A stretch of DNA of 64,000 nt from Cellulomonas sp. NS3 (GCF_024757985.1 NZ_CP103289.1:3906001-3970000), one strand, 5' to 3'. Counted from the stretch's first letter, positions 15,816 through 24,110 are shown. Numbers and translations are program-made. The notes: generated by a model from the sequence alone, not told the origin.

Positions 15816-17318
15816 TCAGCGCGCCGTGAAGTCGAGACCGTCGTCGGCGACCGCGACGACGCTCCACGCGCCGCCCTCGTCGTCCGTGAGCTCGTAGCTC
15901 GGCACGAGCACGCTCGACCCGTCGGCCTGCGCGACCATCGCGAGCCCGAGCCGCGCCGACGTCAGCGTGACCTCCTGGACCGGCCACGAGATCGGCGAGC
16001 CCGCCGGGGTCAGCGGCGGGACCGTCGGCTCCTGCCCGGCGCCGTCGGACGACGCCTCGGAGCCGAGGTCCTCGGTCGTGGCCAGGGTCTCCTCGAGCGC
16101 ACGGGCCTGCCCAGCGAGCGGCATCACGCCCACGGGCGACGAGCCGAAGCGCGGGTCCATGAGCCGCTCGACCGCGGCCGCGGGGCTCACGACGTCGTAC
16201 TCCCCGAGCTCGACGACGGGCGCGAGCGAGCCGTAGAGGGCCTGCACGCCGTCGGCGACGAACGTCAGGCTCCACGACACGCCGCTGCGCTGCCCGTCGA
16301 GCACCTGGTGGGCATAGACCGTCGTCGCCGCGGGCTGCCCGGTGTCGGTCGCGACCTCGAGCTCGTACCCGCCCGCGTCCACGCCGAGCCGGTCGAGCAG
16401 GTCCCGGGTCTGGGCGCTCGCGTCGTCGCCGCTCGGGGCGGACCCCTCGGGCGCGCACGGGGGCAGCGCACCGAGGCCCGGGTCGCCCTCGCCCTCGGTG
16501 AGCCCGCTCGTCGCGGGGCCGTCCGGCGCGACCACGTCGGTGCCCGGGTCCGCGGGCGCGACGTCCGGGGTCTCGGGCGCCGACCGCACGCAGCTCCACG
16601 GGTCGCGCGCGGGGTCGGAGTAGCTCAGGCTCGCGAGCCCGTCGGGCTGGAGCTGGACGTTCGGTCCGGTGCCGTCCTGCGCCCCGACCGTCCACGCGCC
16701 CCACTGCTGGGTGGCGGCGCCCTCGACCCCCAGCACGCCCGCGACCCGCTCGGCGGTCTCCTGCGAGAACACCGACGCCGGGTCGAACGTCCACGCGCGC
16801 GCCGACCCGCCCTCCTCCGCGAGGCCGGAGCCCGTGAAGACGGTCCGCCCCCAGAAGCCCGGGGCGATCATCTTCGTGGCGACGGTGCTCTGGTCCAGGG
16901 CCATCGACTCGGCACCCGACGCCGGGGTCGCCGCCCGCCCGGTGCCGTCCAGCGTGATCGGTGCAGCCGCGGGGGTCGGCGCGTCGCCGCGGCCCAGCGC
17001 GTAGGCCCCCGAGCCGATCACCGCGACGCCCGCGACGGCCGCCGCGACCTGCAGCCAGCGGGCCGGCCGGCGTGCGGCACGCGCCTCCCGCGCGGCTCCG
17101 AGGTCCGTGACGCCCGACGCGTCCGCGCCGGCGCCCGACGCGCGTGCTGTGACCGCCTGCCGCAGCGCCGGGAGGTCCGCGACGGTCGACGCCGCGGGGT
17201 CGGCGGCCCGCACGCGGTCGAACGCGACGTCGGGCGTGGGCTCGTGCGGCGCGGGCTGCGGGCCGCCGGCGCCGGTCGCGTCGCTCGGGCCGGTCGGGCC
17301 GTCGGGGGTCGACGTCAT
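15816..17318 (-). CDS. ECF-associated single-pass membrane protein, probable anti-sigma or sigma-controlled sensor
   Basis: 500 aa, start ATG 17318 behind GAGGAG. A ~95-residue cytosolic N-terminus rich in Ala and Asp (AFDRVRAADPAASTVADLPA) leads to one membrane helix (WLQVAAAVAGVAVIGSGAYAL). About 390 extracytoplasmic residues follow, with short low-complexity stretches and four or more cysteines but no domain I recognise. It lies directly downstream of the ECF sigma gene and has its own copy of the same promoter-like motif at 17354-17390. The topology and position fit an anti-sigma factor, but no canonical zinc anti-sigma HxxxCxxC motif is present, so the role is an inference. Confidence 0.7.
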   Translation of the reverse strand: MTSTPDGPTGPSDATGAGGPQPAPHEPTPDVAFDRVRAADPAASTVADLPALRQAVTARASGAGADASGVTDLGAAREARAARRPARWLQVAAAVAGVAVIGSGAYALGRGDAPTPAAAPITLDGTGRAATPASGAESMALDQSTVATKMIAPGFWGRTVFTGSGLAEEGGSARAWTFDPASVFSQETAERVAGVLGVEGAATQQWGAWTVGAQDGTGPNVQLQPDGLASLSYSDPARDPWSCVRSAPETPDVAPADPGTDVVAPDGPATSGLTEGEGDPGLGALPPCAPEGSAPSGDDASAQTRDLLDRLGVDAGGYELEVATDTGQPAATTVYAHQVLDGQRSGVSWSLTFVADGVQALYGSLAPVVELGEYDVVSPAAAVERLMDPRFGSSPVGVMPLAGQARALEETLATTEDLGSEASSDGAGQEPTVPPLTPAGSPISWPVQEVTLTSARLGLAMVAQADGSSVLVPSYELTDDEGGAWSVVAVADDGLDFTAR

Positions 17319-17353
17319 GGTGCTCTCCTCGGGTGCGGTGCGGGACGTGCTGC

Positions 17354-17390
17354 TACCCCACCTGTGTCCCGGGGAGCCGGGTCCTTGCAC
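17354..17390 (-). promoter_or_regulatory. ECF-type promoter candidate, copy 2, upstream of the membrane partner
   Basis: Minus strand: GTGCAAG, 15 nt, GACACAG, 3 nt, GGGTA, ending 35 nt before ATG 17318. The same elements at the same spacing occur upstream of the sigma gene at 18081-18117. Confidence 0.6.
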
Positions 17391-17472
17391 GGTTCGCCTG
17401 CCGGTCGCCCGGACGCCGCGCTCGGCTGCCGCGCGGTCGCCGCACCACGCTCGCGCCGGGTCCGGGCCGCGC

Positions 17473-18033
17473 CTACGACCCGGGCGTCTCCGCCCACGCC
17501 TCGCGCAGCCGGGCCCGCGCCCGCGAGAGCGCCGCGTCGGCCCCTCCGCGCGAGATGCCCAGCACGTCCGCGAGCGCGTCCCCGGTGAGCCCCTCCCACG
17601 CGTTGAGCAGCAGCACCCGGCGGTCGCGCGCGCTCAGGGCCGCCAGCACCTCGCGCACGCGCTCGTCGGTCACCGCGAGCTCGGCGGGGTCGTCGTCGGC
17701 CGCGACGTCCGGGACGTCGCCCACGGGGACCGGCCGGCCCTTGCGCCGGTGGTTCGCGAGCACGAAGCCGGCCGTCCGGTAGAGCCACGGCAGCTCGGCG
17801 CCGAGCGGCACGTCGCCGCGCCGGCGCCACGCGACCGCGAGCACGTCCGCCGCGAGGTCCTCGGCGTCCCCGCGGGCGCCGCGCCGCACCAGGTAGCGCA
17901 GCACCGCCGTCGCGTGCTCGCGGAACAGGGCCTCGAACCAGGCGTCGTCACGCGGTCCGGCCGGGGGCGTCGGTGCGGCGGGACGGTCCGGGTCGACGGG
18001 GACGTCCGGGCTCGGGCTGGTCCGGGGCTGCAC
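17473..18033 (-). CDS. ECF-family RNA polymerase sigma factor
   Basis: 186 aa from GTG 18033, chosen because AGGAG stands 5-9 nt upstream; an in-frame ATG at 18117 would overlap the promoter motif. Region 2 is ALFREHATAVLRYLVRRGA with GDAEDLAADVLAVAWRRRG, followed by LPWLYRTAGFVLANHRRK. Region 4 is LAALSARDRRVLLLNAWEGL with GDALADVLGISRGGADAALS and RARARLREA. The ~30-residue N-terminus is Pro-rich. It binds core RNA polymerase to direct a small regulon, probably including itself and the downstream membrane protein, since both carry the same upstream motif. Confidence 0.9.
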   Translation of the reverse strand: MQPRTSPSPDVPVDPDRPAAPTPPAGPRDDAWFEALFREHATAVLRYLVRRGARGDAEDLAADVLAVAWRRRGDVPLGAELPWLYRTAGFVLANHRRKGRPVPVGDVPDVAADDDPAELAVTDERVREVLAALSARDRRVLLLNAWEGLTGDALADVLGISRGGADAALSRARARLREAWAETPGS

Positions 18034-18080
18034 GGGTGCTCCTGGGGCTCGGTGGCGCGTCACGGGCGGACGGGTGCCTG

Positions 18081-18117
18081 TACCCGCACTGTGTCGCGTC
18101 GCCCCGCCGTCTTGCAC
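18081..18117 (-). promoter_or_regulatory. ECF-type promoter candidate, copy 1, upstream of the sigma gene
   Basis: Minus strand: GTGCAAG, 15 nt, GACACAG, 3 nt, GGGTA, ending 47 nt before the sigma start GTG 18033. Its match to the copy at 17354-17390 argues for autoregulation. Confidence 0.6.
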
Positions 18118-18148
18118 CGGCGGCAGGACCCGCCGGCCGGCCGGCGGC

Positions 18149-19489
18149 TCAGAGCCCGTCGGCCACCGTCGCGGTCACCTGCAGCCAGGCGTCGCGCGTG
18201 CGCCGGTGCAGCGCGTCGTACTCGATGGGTCCGCCGGGGATCAGGCGCTTGTCGTGCGGGACGTCGAGCACCGCGCGGGTCAGCGCACCGAAGTGCTCGT
18301 GCAGCCGCTTGCGCAGGTGCTTGTCGACCTTGGGCTCGGGCGCCGAGAGCACCGTGACCGCGTGGCGCACCATCTCGGCGTGCCCGGTGGCCCGCAGCGC
18401 GTCGATCGCCCACGCCGCGGACTGCGCGGTGTCCTCGCGGACCGTCGAGACGATGACGAGCTGGTCCGCGGCGTCGATCGCGGCCTGCCAGTTCGAGGCG
18501 CGCATGTTGTTGCCGGTGTCGATGACCATGACCCGGTAGAACCGCGAGAGCGCGGTGTGCAGCGACGTGAACCCCTGCGCGTCGACCGACGCGGCCGACG
18601 CCGCGTCCTCGTCGGAGGCGAGGACGTCGAACTGCGAGCGGCCCTGCGAGCGCACGTAGCTGTCGAGGTCGCCCACCCGCGCCGAGGCGAGGTCGGTGAA
18701 CCGGCCGATGTCCTGGAGCAGGTTGACCGCGGTGTTGGAGTGGCGCGCGTGCGTCGAGCGCCAGCCGAGCGTGCCGCGGGTCTCGTTGTTGTCCCACGCG
18801 AGCGTGTACCCGCCGCGGTGGATGCCGAACGTCGCGGCCATGAGCAGCGTCGCGGTGGTCTTGTGCGCGCCGCCCTTGGGGTTGATCACGACGATGGTCT
18901 TCGGCCCGTCGAGGCTGCGCTGGACGGAGTCGATCGCCGCCCGGCGCGCGCGCTCGGCACGGCCCGGCGCGGGCGACACGAGGCCCCCGGTGACGCGGCG
19001 CAGCCCGGCCTGCCAGCCGTTGTGGGCGGCGCCCTGCTGCGCGGTGCGCCGGCGGGTCGCGAGCAGGTCGTCGAGCGTCGGCGCCTGGCCGGCGGCGGCG
19101 ACGGTCCGGTGCTCCCCGGTGCGGGTCCGGGTGCGCTCCTCGGCGGGCGCGCGGGTCTCGGCCACGGGCGCGGGGACGGCGGGGGTCGCGCCCGACGCGG
19201 TGTCGGTGACCGCGGTCGGCGCCTCCTCGACGCTGCCGTCCGGGTGGATCAGCAGCGACCACACGCCGTCCGGGTCCTCGACGGTCGCGGGGACGGGGCG
19301 CCCGAGCCCGGCGGCGATCTCGGCGACGAGCCCGGTCACTGCGGCGCCCGCCTCGGCGACGCTGCCGAGGGCCACCCGGCGCACGGAGCCGTCGACGACG
19401 ACCTCGGCCGTCCCGTCCGCCCGCACCACTGCCTGGACGACGGACGGACCGGGTGACGGGTCTGCCGTCAACGCACTGCTCTCGCTCAT
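18149..19489 (-). CDS. MinD/ParA-like ATPase of the type VII secretion-associated kind
   Basis: 446 aa from ATG 19489 behind GAGGCC. The N-terminal ~200 residues are a divergent, partly disordered region with a repeated 'VxxDGxxEVxVDGS' feel (VVRADGTAEVVVDGSVRRV; SLLIHPDGSVEEAP). The C-terminal half is a deviant Walker A ATPase: VVINPKGGAHKTTATLLMAA, a switch-like AWDNNETRGTLGWRS, and VMVIDTGNNMRASNWQAAID. PKGGxxKT ATPases with long N-termini accompany ESX systems in actinobacteria (for example EspI). The type VII locus here is about 40 kb away, so the link is an inference. The start is 145 nt from the divergent small gene at 19635. Confidence 0.82.
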   Translation of the reverse strand: MSESSALTADPSPGPSVVQAVVRADGTAEVVVDGSVRRVALGSVAEAGAAVTGLVAEIAAGLGRPVPATVEDPDGVWSLLIHPDGSVEEAPTAVTDTASGATPAVPAPVAETRAPAEERTRTRTGEHRTVAAAGQAPTLDDLLATRRRTAQQGAAHNGWQAGLRRVTGGLVSPAPGRAERARRAAIDSVQRSLDGPKTIVVINPKGGAHKTTATLLMAATFGIHRGGYTLAWDNNETRGTLGWRSTHARHSNTAVNLLQDIGRFTDLASARVGDLDSYVRSQGRSQFDVLASDEDAASAASVDAQGFTSLHTALSRFYRVMVIDTGNNMRASNWQAAIDAADQLVIVSTVREDTAQSAAWAIDALRATGHAEMVRHAVTVLSAPEPKVDKHLRKRLHEHFGALTRAVLDVPHDKRLIPGGPIEYDALHRRTRDAWLQVTATVADGL

Positions 19490-19634
19490 GGGTCGGCCTC
19501 TTTCGTCGACGGTCACGCCAGGCACGAACCTACGCCGCATCGCCCTGACGTGCCCAAGTGTGCCCGAAGGTCCGGTATCGGACTCCACCCGCGCCGCTCC
19601 TCACGGGTGTCGAAGCGGTTCCGATAGAGGAGGC

Positions 19635-19871
19635 ATGACGATGTCGACGACGCGCGCGGGGAGCCCGGCCGCGGTGCCGTGCGCCGCCCGACCGTACGCG
19701 TCGCTCGTGCACACCGACGGCGCGTGCCGGTGCTTCGCCGGCGGGCCGCCGCCCGAGTACGCGGCCCCGCGCCCGCTCGGCCCGCGCCTGGGTCTCGTCG
19801 ACGGCGGCCTCACCTCCGGCACCCGGTGGGTCCCCGCGGCGACGACGACGCGGGCCGAGCGCGCCTGCTGA
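19635..19871 (+). CDS. Small hypothetical protein with a strong ribosome site
   Basis: 78 aa. The ATG is preceded by GAGGAGG at 4 nt, among the best Shine-Dalgarno sequences in the window. The sequence MTMSTTRAGSPAAVPCAARP continues with HTDGACRCFAG and GGPPPEYAAPRPLGPR; it has no membrane segment and three cysteines. I recognise no family. It is divergent from the MinD-like ATPase gene. The ribosome site and actinobacterial codon use support translation; the lack of any domain keeps confidence moderate. Confidence 0.5.
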   Translation: MTMSTTRAGSPAAVPCAARPYASLVHTDGACRCFAGGPPPEYAAPRPLGPRLGLVDGGLTSGTRWVPAATTTRAERAC

Positions 19872-19957
19872 CGCCCGCCGGGTGACGTCCACCCGCTGAC
19901 GCCGCCCGCGCCACCGGTGCCCGCGCACCCGCCCGCGCAGGTCCGCGCCCCCGCCCC

Positions 19958-19963
19958 TACGCT
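19958..19963 (+). promoter_or_regulatory. Candidate -10 hexamer (TACGCT), leaderless start of the amidotransferase
   Basis: TACGCT lies exactly 6 nt before GTG 19970. Confidence 0.5.
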
Positions 19964-19969
19964 CGTGGC

Positions 19970-20698
19970 GTGCGGCCGTTCCTCCTGCTCGCGTCCCGCG
20001 CCGACGACCCCGCTGCCGACGGCGAGTACGCCGCGATGCTCCGCTACGGCGGGCTCGCCCCCGAGCGCCTGCACCGCGTCCGCATGGAGGCCGGGCCGCT
20101 CCCGCGGATCGACCTCGACCGGTACGCCGGCGTCCTGGTCGGCGGGAGCCCGTTCAACTCGGCGGACCCCCCGGAGAGCAAGTCCGAGGTGCAGCAGCGC
20201 GTCGAGGCCGAGCTCGCCCCGCTGCTCGACGAGATCGTCGCGCGCGACCACCCGTTCCTCGGCGCGTGCTACGGCGTCGGGACGCTCGGCGCGCACCAGG
20301 GGGCCGTCATCGACGGCACGTACGCCGAGGAGATCGGCTCGGTCGAGATCACACTGACGGACGCCGGCGCGGCGGACCCTGTGCTCGCGGGCGTGCCGCG
20401 GACGTTCGAGGCGTTCGTCGGGCACCGGGAGGCGTGCCGGACGCTCCCGGCGCACGCGGTGCTGCTCGCGTCGTCGGCGACGTGCCCCGTGCAGATGTTC
20501 CGGGTGCGCGAGCACCTGTACGCCACGCAGTTCCACCCGGAGCTCGACGTCGAGGGCATCGTGACGCGGATCGAGGTCTACCGGCACGCCGGCTACTTCC
20601 CGCCGGAGGACGCCCACCGGGTCGAGGAACGGGTGCGACGGGGCGCCGTCACGCACCCCCCGACCATCCTGCGGAACTTCGTGCGGCTCTTCGGGTGA
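19970..20698 (+). CDS. Class I glutamine amidotransferase (GMP synthase GATase-like)
   Basis: 242 aa from GTG 19970. The triad of class I amidotransferases is visible: the nucleophile elbow PFLGACYGVGTLGAHQG (Cys) and YATQFHPELD (His, Glu). The oxyanion region is GVLVGGSPFNSADPP. Such stand-alone proteins hydrolyse glutamine or gamma-glutamyl compounds; annotators often call them GMP synthase-like because of domain similarity, but no synthetase domain is present. The C-terminus (GAVTHPPTILRNFVRLFG) resembles the segment found in that subfamily. The substrate is unknown. It is monocistronic. Confidence 0.85.
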   Translation: MRPFLLLASRADDPAADGEYAAMLRYGGLAPERLHRVRMEAGPLPRIDLDRYAGVLVGGSPFNSADPPESKSEVQQRVEAELAPLLDEIVARDHPFLGACYGVGTLGAHQGAVIDGTYAEEIGSVEITLTDAGAADPVLAGVPRTFEAFVGHREACRTLPAHAVLLASSATCPVQMFRVREHLYATQFHPELDVEGIVTRIEVYRHAGYFPPEDAHRVEERVRRGAVTHPPTILRNFVRLFG

Positions 20699-20712
20699 GC
20701 GCGACGGGCTGA

Positions 20713-20756
20713 CGAATCGATTCGAAACGCCCCTGCCGCATTGTTACCGATCGGTA
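20713..20756. promoter_or_regulatory. Two perfect palindromes, candidate operators
   Basis: CGAATCGATTCG (20713-20724) and TACCGATCGGTA (20745-20756) are 12-nt perfect palindromes 20 nt apart, immediately upstream of a candidate promoter. An ATTGTT hexamer flanks the second one on both sides. Confidence 0.4.
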
Positions 20757-20760
20757 CCCA

Positions 20761-20789
20761 TTGTTCCGGGCCCGGGGGCTGGCTAACTT
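20761..20789 (+). promoter_or_regulatory. Candidate sigma70-type promoter TTGTTC-N17-TAACTT
   Basis: A -35 like TTGTTC (20761-20766) and a -10 like TAACTT (20784-20789) are separated by 17 nt and would give a ~65-nt leader to the membrane protein gene starting at 20863. Confidence 0.5.
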
Positions 20790-20862
20790 CGCCTCGCCGC
20801 GCGCACGTCGCGGCGACGCGTCGGCGCGTACCGGCGCGAGCCGACCCGAGGAGCCCAGCACC

Positions 20863-21375
20863 GTGGTGACCCGCCGAGAGCTGTCGACCGCCTCCCGCGG
20901 CGTCCCGACCGTCACGCCGACGCCCGGACCCGCCCCCACGACGACGACGCCCCCGGGCGCCCGCTCCGCGACACCCGCGTGGCTCCCCGTCCTGCTCGGC
21001 GTGCTCGCGCTCGCCCTCGTCGCTGGCAGCGCGCTCGTCGTCGTCCGCGACGTCGCGTTCGAGTCCGAGGCCGAGTACGGCTGGGTCGTCGTGCAGGACG
21101 TCGGCGACGGCTCCGTCACCGCGGTCCAGGACCTCGACCAGGACGGCCCGACGCTCACGCTCGAGGTCCCGACGACCGCGGGCCTCGAGCCCGGTTCCCG
21201 GATCGCGGTCCGCTACGACGCGGACGACCCGTACGACGTCGTGCTGACCGACCGCCCCTCGCGGCTGCCGCTGCTCCTCGGGGCGGGCGTCGTCGGGCTC
21301 GTCCTCGCGGGCGTCGCCGTCGCGCTCGCGGCCCGCGTCCGCCGGGCCCGCAGGCAGGTCAGCCGCCGCTCGTGA
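20863..21375 (+). CDS. DUF3592-like two-helix membrane protein
   Basis: 170 aa from GTG 20863, chosen because GAGGAG lies 9 nt upstream. A ~45-residue Pro/Thr-rich N-terminus precedes a membrane helix (WLPVLLGVLALALVAGSALVV). Then comes an extracytoplasmic beta-rich segment (GSVTAVQDLDQDGPTLTLEV, SRIAVRYDADDPYDVVLTD), a second helix (LPLLLGAGVVGLVLAGVAVAL) and a basic tail. The 'VRYDADDPYDVVL' strand is the pattern of DUF3592 proteins, whose function is unknown. It overlaps the 3' end of the convergent gene at 21359 by 17 nt. Confidence 0.7.
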   Translation: MVTRRELSTASRGVPTVTPTPGPAPTTTTPPGARSATPAWLPVLLGVLALALVAGSALVVVRDVAFESEAEYGWVVVQDVGDGSVTAVQDLDQDGPTLTLEVPTTAGLEPGSRIAVRYDADDPYDVVLTDRPSRLPLLLGAGVVGLVLAGVAVALAARVRRARRQVSRRS

Positions 21376-21634
21376 GGTTCCGCTCGGCCCGCCGGTCCGC
21401 CGTCGCCCAGCCGTGCACGGCCCGCGCCAGCATCGCCCCGCCCGCGAGCACCGCGGTGACCGAGAGCGCCGTCCCCAGGGTCCGGAGCGCGGAGGCGTAG
21501 GACGCGACCGCAGCGGCCGCCCCCACACCGACCACGATGCCCCAGACGATCATGGAGCTCTTGGCACGCTCGCGGAGGGTGTCCGACTCGCGGTTGAGCT
21601 TCCACTCCGGCACTGCGGTCTCGTGCGCAGCCAT
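21359..21634 (-). CDS. Small two-helix membrane protein
   Basis: 91 aa from ATG 21634, which is preceded by GAGGAGG at about 6 nt. A hydrophilic N-terminus (MAAHETAVPEWKLNRESDTL) leads into two helices (SSMIVWGIVVGVGAAAAVASY; LGTALSVTAVLAGGAMLARAV) and a short basic tail. The function is unknown. It is convergent with the DUF3592-like gene. The -10/-35 region is not obvious. Confidence 0.65.
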   Translation of the reverse strand: MAAHETAVPEWKLNRESDTLRERAKSSMIVWGIVVGVGAAAAVASYASALRTLGTALSVTAVLAGGAMLARAVHGWATADRRAERNLTSGG

Positions 21635-21789
21635 CAGGCCCTCCTCGTCGGTGTCCACGGTGACGAGGAGGGCATCGGCACCGTGCGAGGGATGCTGAGG
21701 AGCGGGGCGCGACGGCACCCCGGCGCGCCGCGGGATTCACTCGGACGGGCGTCCAGGACGCGCCGGCGCGAGCGGAGGGGGTGCTCGGT

Positions 21790-22239
21790 CTAGCGCTCGG
21801 CCTCGGGGTCGACGGTGAACCAGACGGTCTTGCCGCCCGGCTCACGACGCTCGATGCCCCACGCGGTCGACAGCGCGGCGACGAGCGCCATGCCGCGGCC
21901 GCTCGCCGCGGTCGGGGCCGGGTGCAGGACGCGCGGTCGGTCGGGGCTCTGGTCGGTCACCGAGACCTTGACCGCCTCGCCGTCGACGCGGACCTCGACC
22001 CGGATCTCGCCGTCCGGCGGCCCGTGCAGCACCGCGTTGGCCACCACCTCGCCCGCGAGGAGCTCGATGACCTGGTTCGAGACCCCGTGCACGCCCGCCT
22101 CGGCGATCGACCGCATGATCCAGTGCCGGGCGGCGCGCGGGGCCGCGCGCTCCGGCGTCAGGACCAGCTCGACGGTGTGCGCGCGGGCATCCTGACGTCG
22201 CGCGCTCGCAGCGCTCCGCAGCTCCCTGACATCGCCCAC
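21790..22239 (-). CDS. RsbW-like ATP-binding (HATPase) regulatory protein
   Basis: 149 aa from GTG 22239. It is a single GHKL ATPase domain of the anti-sigma factor/serine kinase class: the N box ELLAGEVVANAVLHGPP, the G1-like VSVTDQSPDRPRVL, the G2 TAASGRGMALVAALSTAWG and the closing PGGKTVWFTVD. Such proteins phosphorylate STAS-domain anti-anti-sigma partners or sequester a sigma factor. It could work with the RsbQ/RsbP pair at 13.4-15.7 kb, but no STAS or sigma-B gene is in the window, so the partner is unknown. The start is supported by a weaker CACAGT hexamer 6 nt upstream. Confidence 0.85.
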   Translation of the reverse strand: MGDVRELRSAASARRQDARAHTVELVLTPERAAPRAARHWIMRSIAEAGVHGVSNQVIELLAGEVVANAVLHGPPDGEIRVEVRVDGEAVKVSVTDQSPDRPRVLHPAPTAASGRGMALVAALSTAWGIERREPGGKTVWFTVDPEAER

Positions 22240-22435
22240 CGGTCCACTGTGCCCGAAGGCGCGGGAGTTCGCCGGGTGAACAGTCGACCCGATCCGGTGA
22301 GCAGCAGCGCGGATCCGCGTCCGGGGACCGATCAAGCGTCGGTCACCCGCGGGTCAAGCGCGGGTGCGCTCGCGGCGCGCTCCGGGCTCCCGCCGGGGCG
22401 GGCACGGGGCCGCGCAGCGTGGCAGCCTGGACCTC

Positions 22436-23425
22436 ATGACCTTCCCGCGACGACGCCTCGGACGCTCCGGCCTCGACACCAGCGCGCTCGGCCTCGGGTG
22501 CTGGGCCCTCGGCGGCCCAATGGCGAGCGGCGACCAGCCCCTCGGGTACGCGGGCGTCGACGAGGACGAGGCGACCCGGGCACTGCACCGCGGCGTCGAG
22601 CTCGGCGTGACGCTGCTCGACACCGCCGACGCGTACGGCGCGGGCCGCAGCGAGGAGCTGCTCGCCCCGGTGCTCGCGGCGCACCCCGACGTGCTCGTCG
22701 CGACCAAGTTCGGCAACACGATCGACCCCGCGACCCGGCAGCTCACGGGCGTCGACGTCTCCCCCGCGTACGTGCGCGAGGCGCTGCACGCCTCGCTGCG
22801 CCGGCTCGGGCGCGACCACGTCGACCTGTACCAGCTGCACACCCCGACGGCGGGCGCGGCGGTCGCCGAGGAGCTCGCCACGACGCTCGAGCAGCTCGTC
22901 GACGAGGGGCTCGTGCGCTGGTGGGGCGTCAGCACGGACGACCCCGACGAGGTCGAGGTGCTCGCGCACGCGCCGCACCTCGCCGTCGTGCAGATCCAGC
23001 TCAACGTGCTCGACGACAACGCGCCGATGCTCGCGCTGGCCGAGCGGCACGACCTCGGGGTGCTCGTGCGCTCGCCGCTCGCGATGGGCCTGCTCGGCGG
23101 GCGGTACGCCGCCACGAGCCGGCTGCCCGAGGACGACGTGCGCGGGCGCGAGCCCGGGTGGATGCGCTGGTTCTCCGGCGGCGCGCCGGCCCCCGAGATG
23201 CTCGAGCAGGTCGACGCCGTGCGCGCGGCCCTCACCGCGGACGGGCGCACGCTCGCCCAGGGGGCGCTCGGGTGGATCTGGGCGCACGACGAGCGCGCCG
23301 TGCCGCTGCCCGGGTTCCGGGACGTGCGCCAGGTCGAGGAGAACGTCGGGGCGCTCGCCGCGGGACCGCTCGACCCGGCCGTGCACGGGGAGATCGAGCT
23401 GCTGCTGGGACGCGGGTCGGGCTGA
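22436..23425 (+). CDS. Aldo/keto reductase
   Basis: 329 aa from ATG 22436. The catalytic tetrad of the family is visible: Asp and Tyr in LLDTADAYGAGRSEELL, Lys in VLVATKFGNT and His in VDLYQLHTP. The N-terminal GLGCWALGG and the C-terminal nucleotide-binding segment (ALGWIWAHDERAVPLPGFR) are also present. It is a cytosolic TIM-barrel, NADPH-dependent oxidoreductase acting on carbonyl compounds; the substrate cannot be predicted. The length is normal. It is divergent from the RsbW-like gene with a 196-nt gap. Confidence 0.92.
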   Translation: MTFPRRRLGRSGLDTSALGLGCWALGGPMASGDQPLGYAGVDEDEATRALHRGVELGVTLLDTADAYGAGRSEELLAPVLAAHPDVLVATKFGNTIDPATRQLTGVDVSPAYVREALHASLRRLGRDHVDLYQLHTPTAGAAVAEELATTLEQLVDEGLVRWWGVSTDDPDEVEVLAHAPHLAVVQIQLNVLDDNAPMLALAERHDLGVLVRSPLAMGLLGGRYAATSRLPEDDVRGREPGWMRWFSGGAPAPEMLEQVDAVRAALTADGRTLAQGALGWIWAHDERAVPLPGFRDVRQVEENVGALAAGPLDPAVHGEIELLLGRGSG

Positions 23426-23534
23426 CCCGGCGGGGCGGGTCCCGGCTCCGGGACGCGCTGACCGGCCGCGGGTCCGGCCGACGGCCGAGCCGGCCTGGTC
23501 CCGGGATGTCGGCGGCGTGCAGGACGATGGGCGG

Positions 23535-23792
23535 GTGCCCGACTACCTCGCCCGCATCACCGTCCAGGACGTGCCCGACGACGACACCCGCGCCGGCATG
23601 GCCGACGCGCTCGGCGCCGTCGACGACGTCGCCGACGAGGCCGCGCTGCCCGGCGCGCCGCTGCCCGGCCCCGTGACGTTCACGGTGCCGGGCGAGGCGC
23701 CCGACCTCGAGACGGCGACCGGGGTCGCCCAGCGCCACGCCGCGGAGCTGCTCGACGGGTTCGAGTTCGAGGTGGACGTCACCGAGCGCTGA
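23535..23792 (+). CDS. Small hypothetical protein
   Basis: 85 aa from GTG 23535 (VPDYLARITVQDVPDDDTRA); an in-frame GTG at 23517 would add six residues. It is acidic and soluble, with the alternation of strand-like (YLARITVQDV; GPVTFTVPG; FEFEVDVTER) and helix-like segments expected of a small alpha/beta domain. I recognise no family. It is convergent with the PspC gene. Confidence 0.55.
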   Translation: MPDYLARITVQDVPDDDTRAGMADALGAVDDVADEAALPGAPLPGPVTFTVPGEAPDLETATGVAQRHAAELLDGFEFEVDVTER

Positions 23793-23837
23793 CCGCCGAC
23801 CGGTCCGACCGCCGCACGGTCCGTGCGGCGCAGGGCG

Positions 23838-24110
23838 TCACGCAGACGGCGGCGTCGGGACGCCCGGTGCCGGGTAGCCGGCGTGCACGCGGGCGAGCTT
23901 GTCCTCGGACGGCATGAGGATCCAGAGCACCGGGTACACGATGAGCTGGCTGCCCGGGATCACCATGAGGACGAGCAGGAAGAGCAGGCGCGCGGGCCAG
24001 GGGTCGAGCCCGAACCGGCGGCCGAGCCCGGCGCACACGCCGCCGAGCACGCGGCCCTGGACGGGGCGGATCAGGCCGTCGCGGCCGAGGGTCTCGTGGA
24101 TGCTGGTCAC
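23838..24110 (-). CDS. PspC-domain membrane protein
   Basis: 90 aa. RPVQGRVLGGVCAGLGRRFG and the following DPWPARLLFLLVLMVIPGSQ are the hallmark PspC pattern (Gly-rich loop, amphipathic segment, then a hydrophobic helix), ending VYPVLWILMPSEDK. PspC proteins are inner-membrane components of phage-shock-type envelope stress systems. Two GTG codons are possible; the one at 24110 has AAGGA 10 nt upstream, while GTG 24119 has it at only 2 nt, so the former was chosen. No pspA is nearby. Confidence 0.85.
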   Translation of the reverse strand: MTSIHETLGRDGLIRPVQGRVLGGVCAGLGRRFGLDPWPARLLFLLVLMVIPGSQLIVYPVLWILMPSEDKLARVHAGYPAPGVPTPPSA

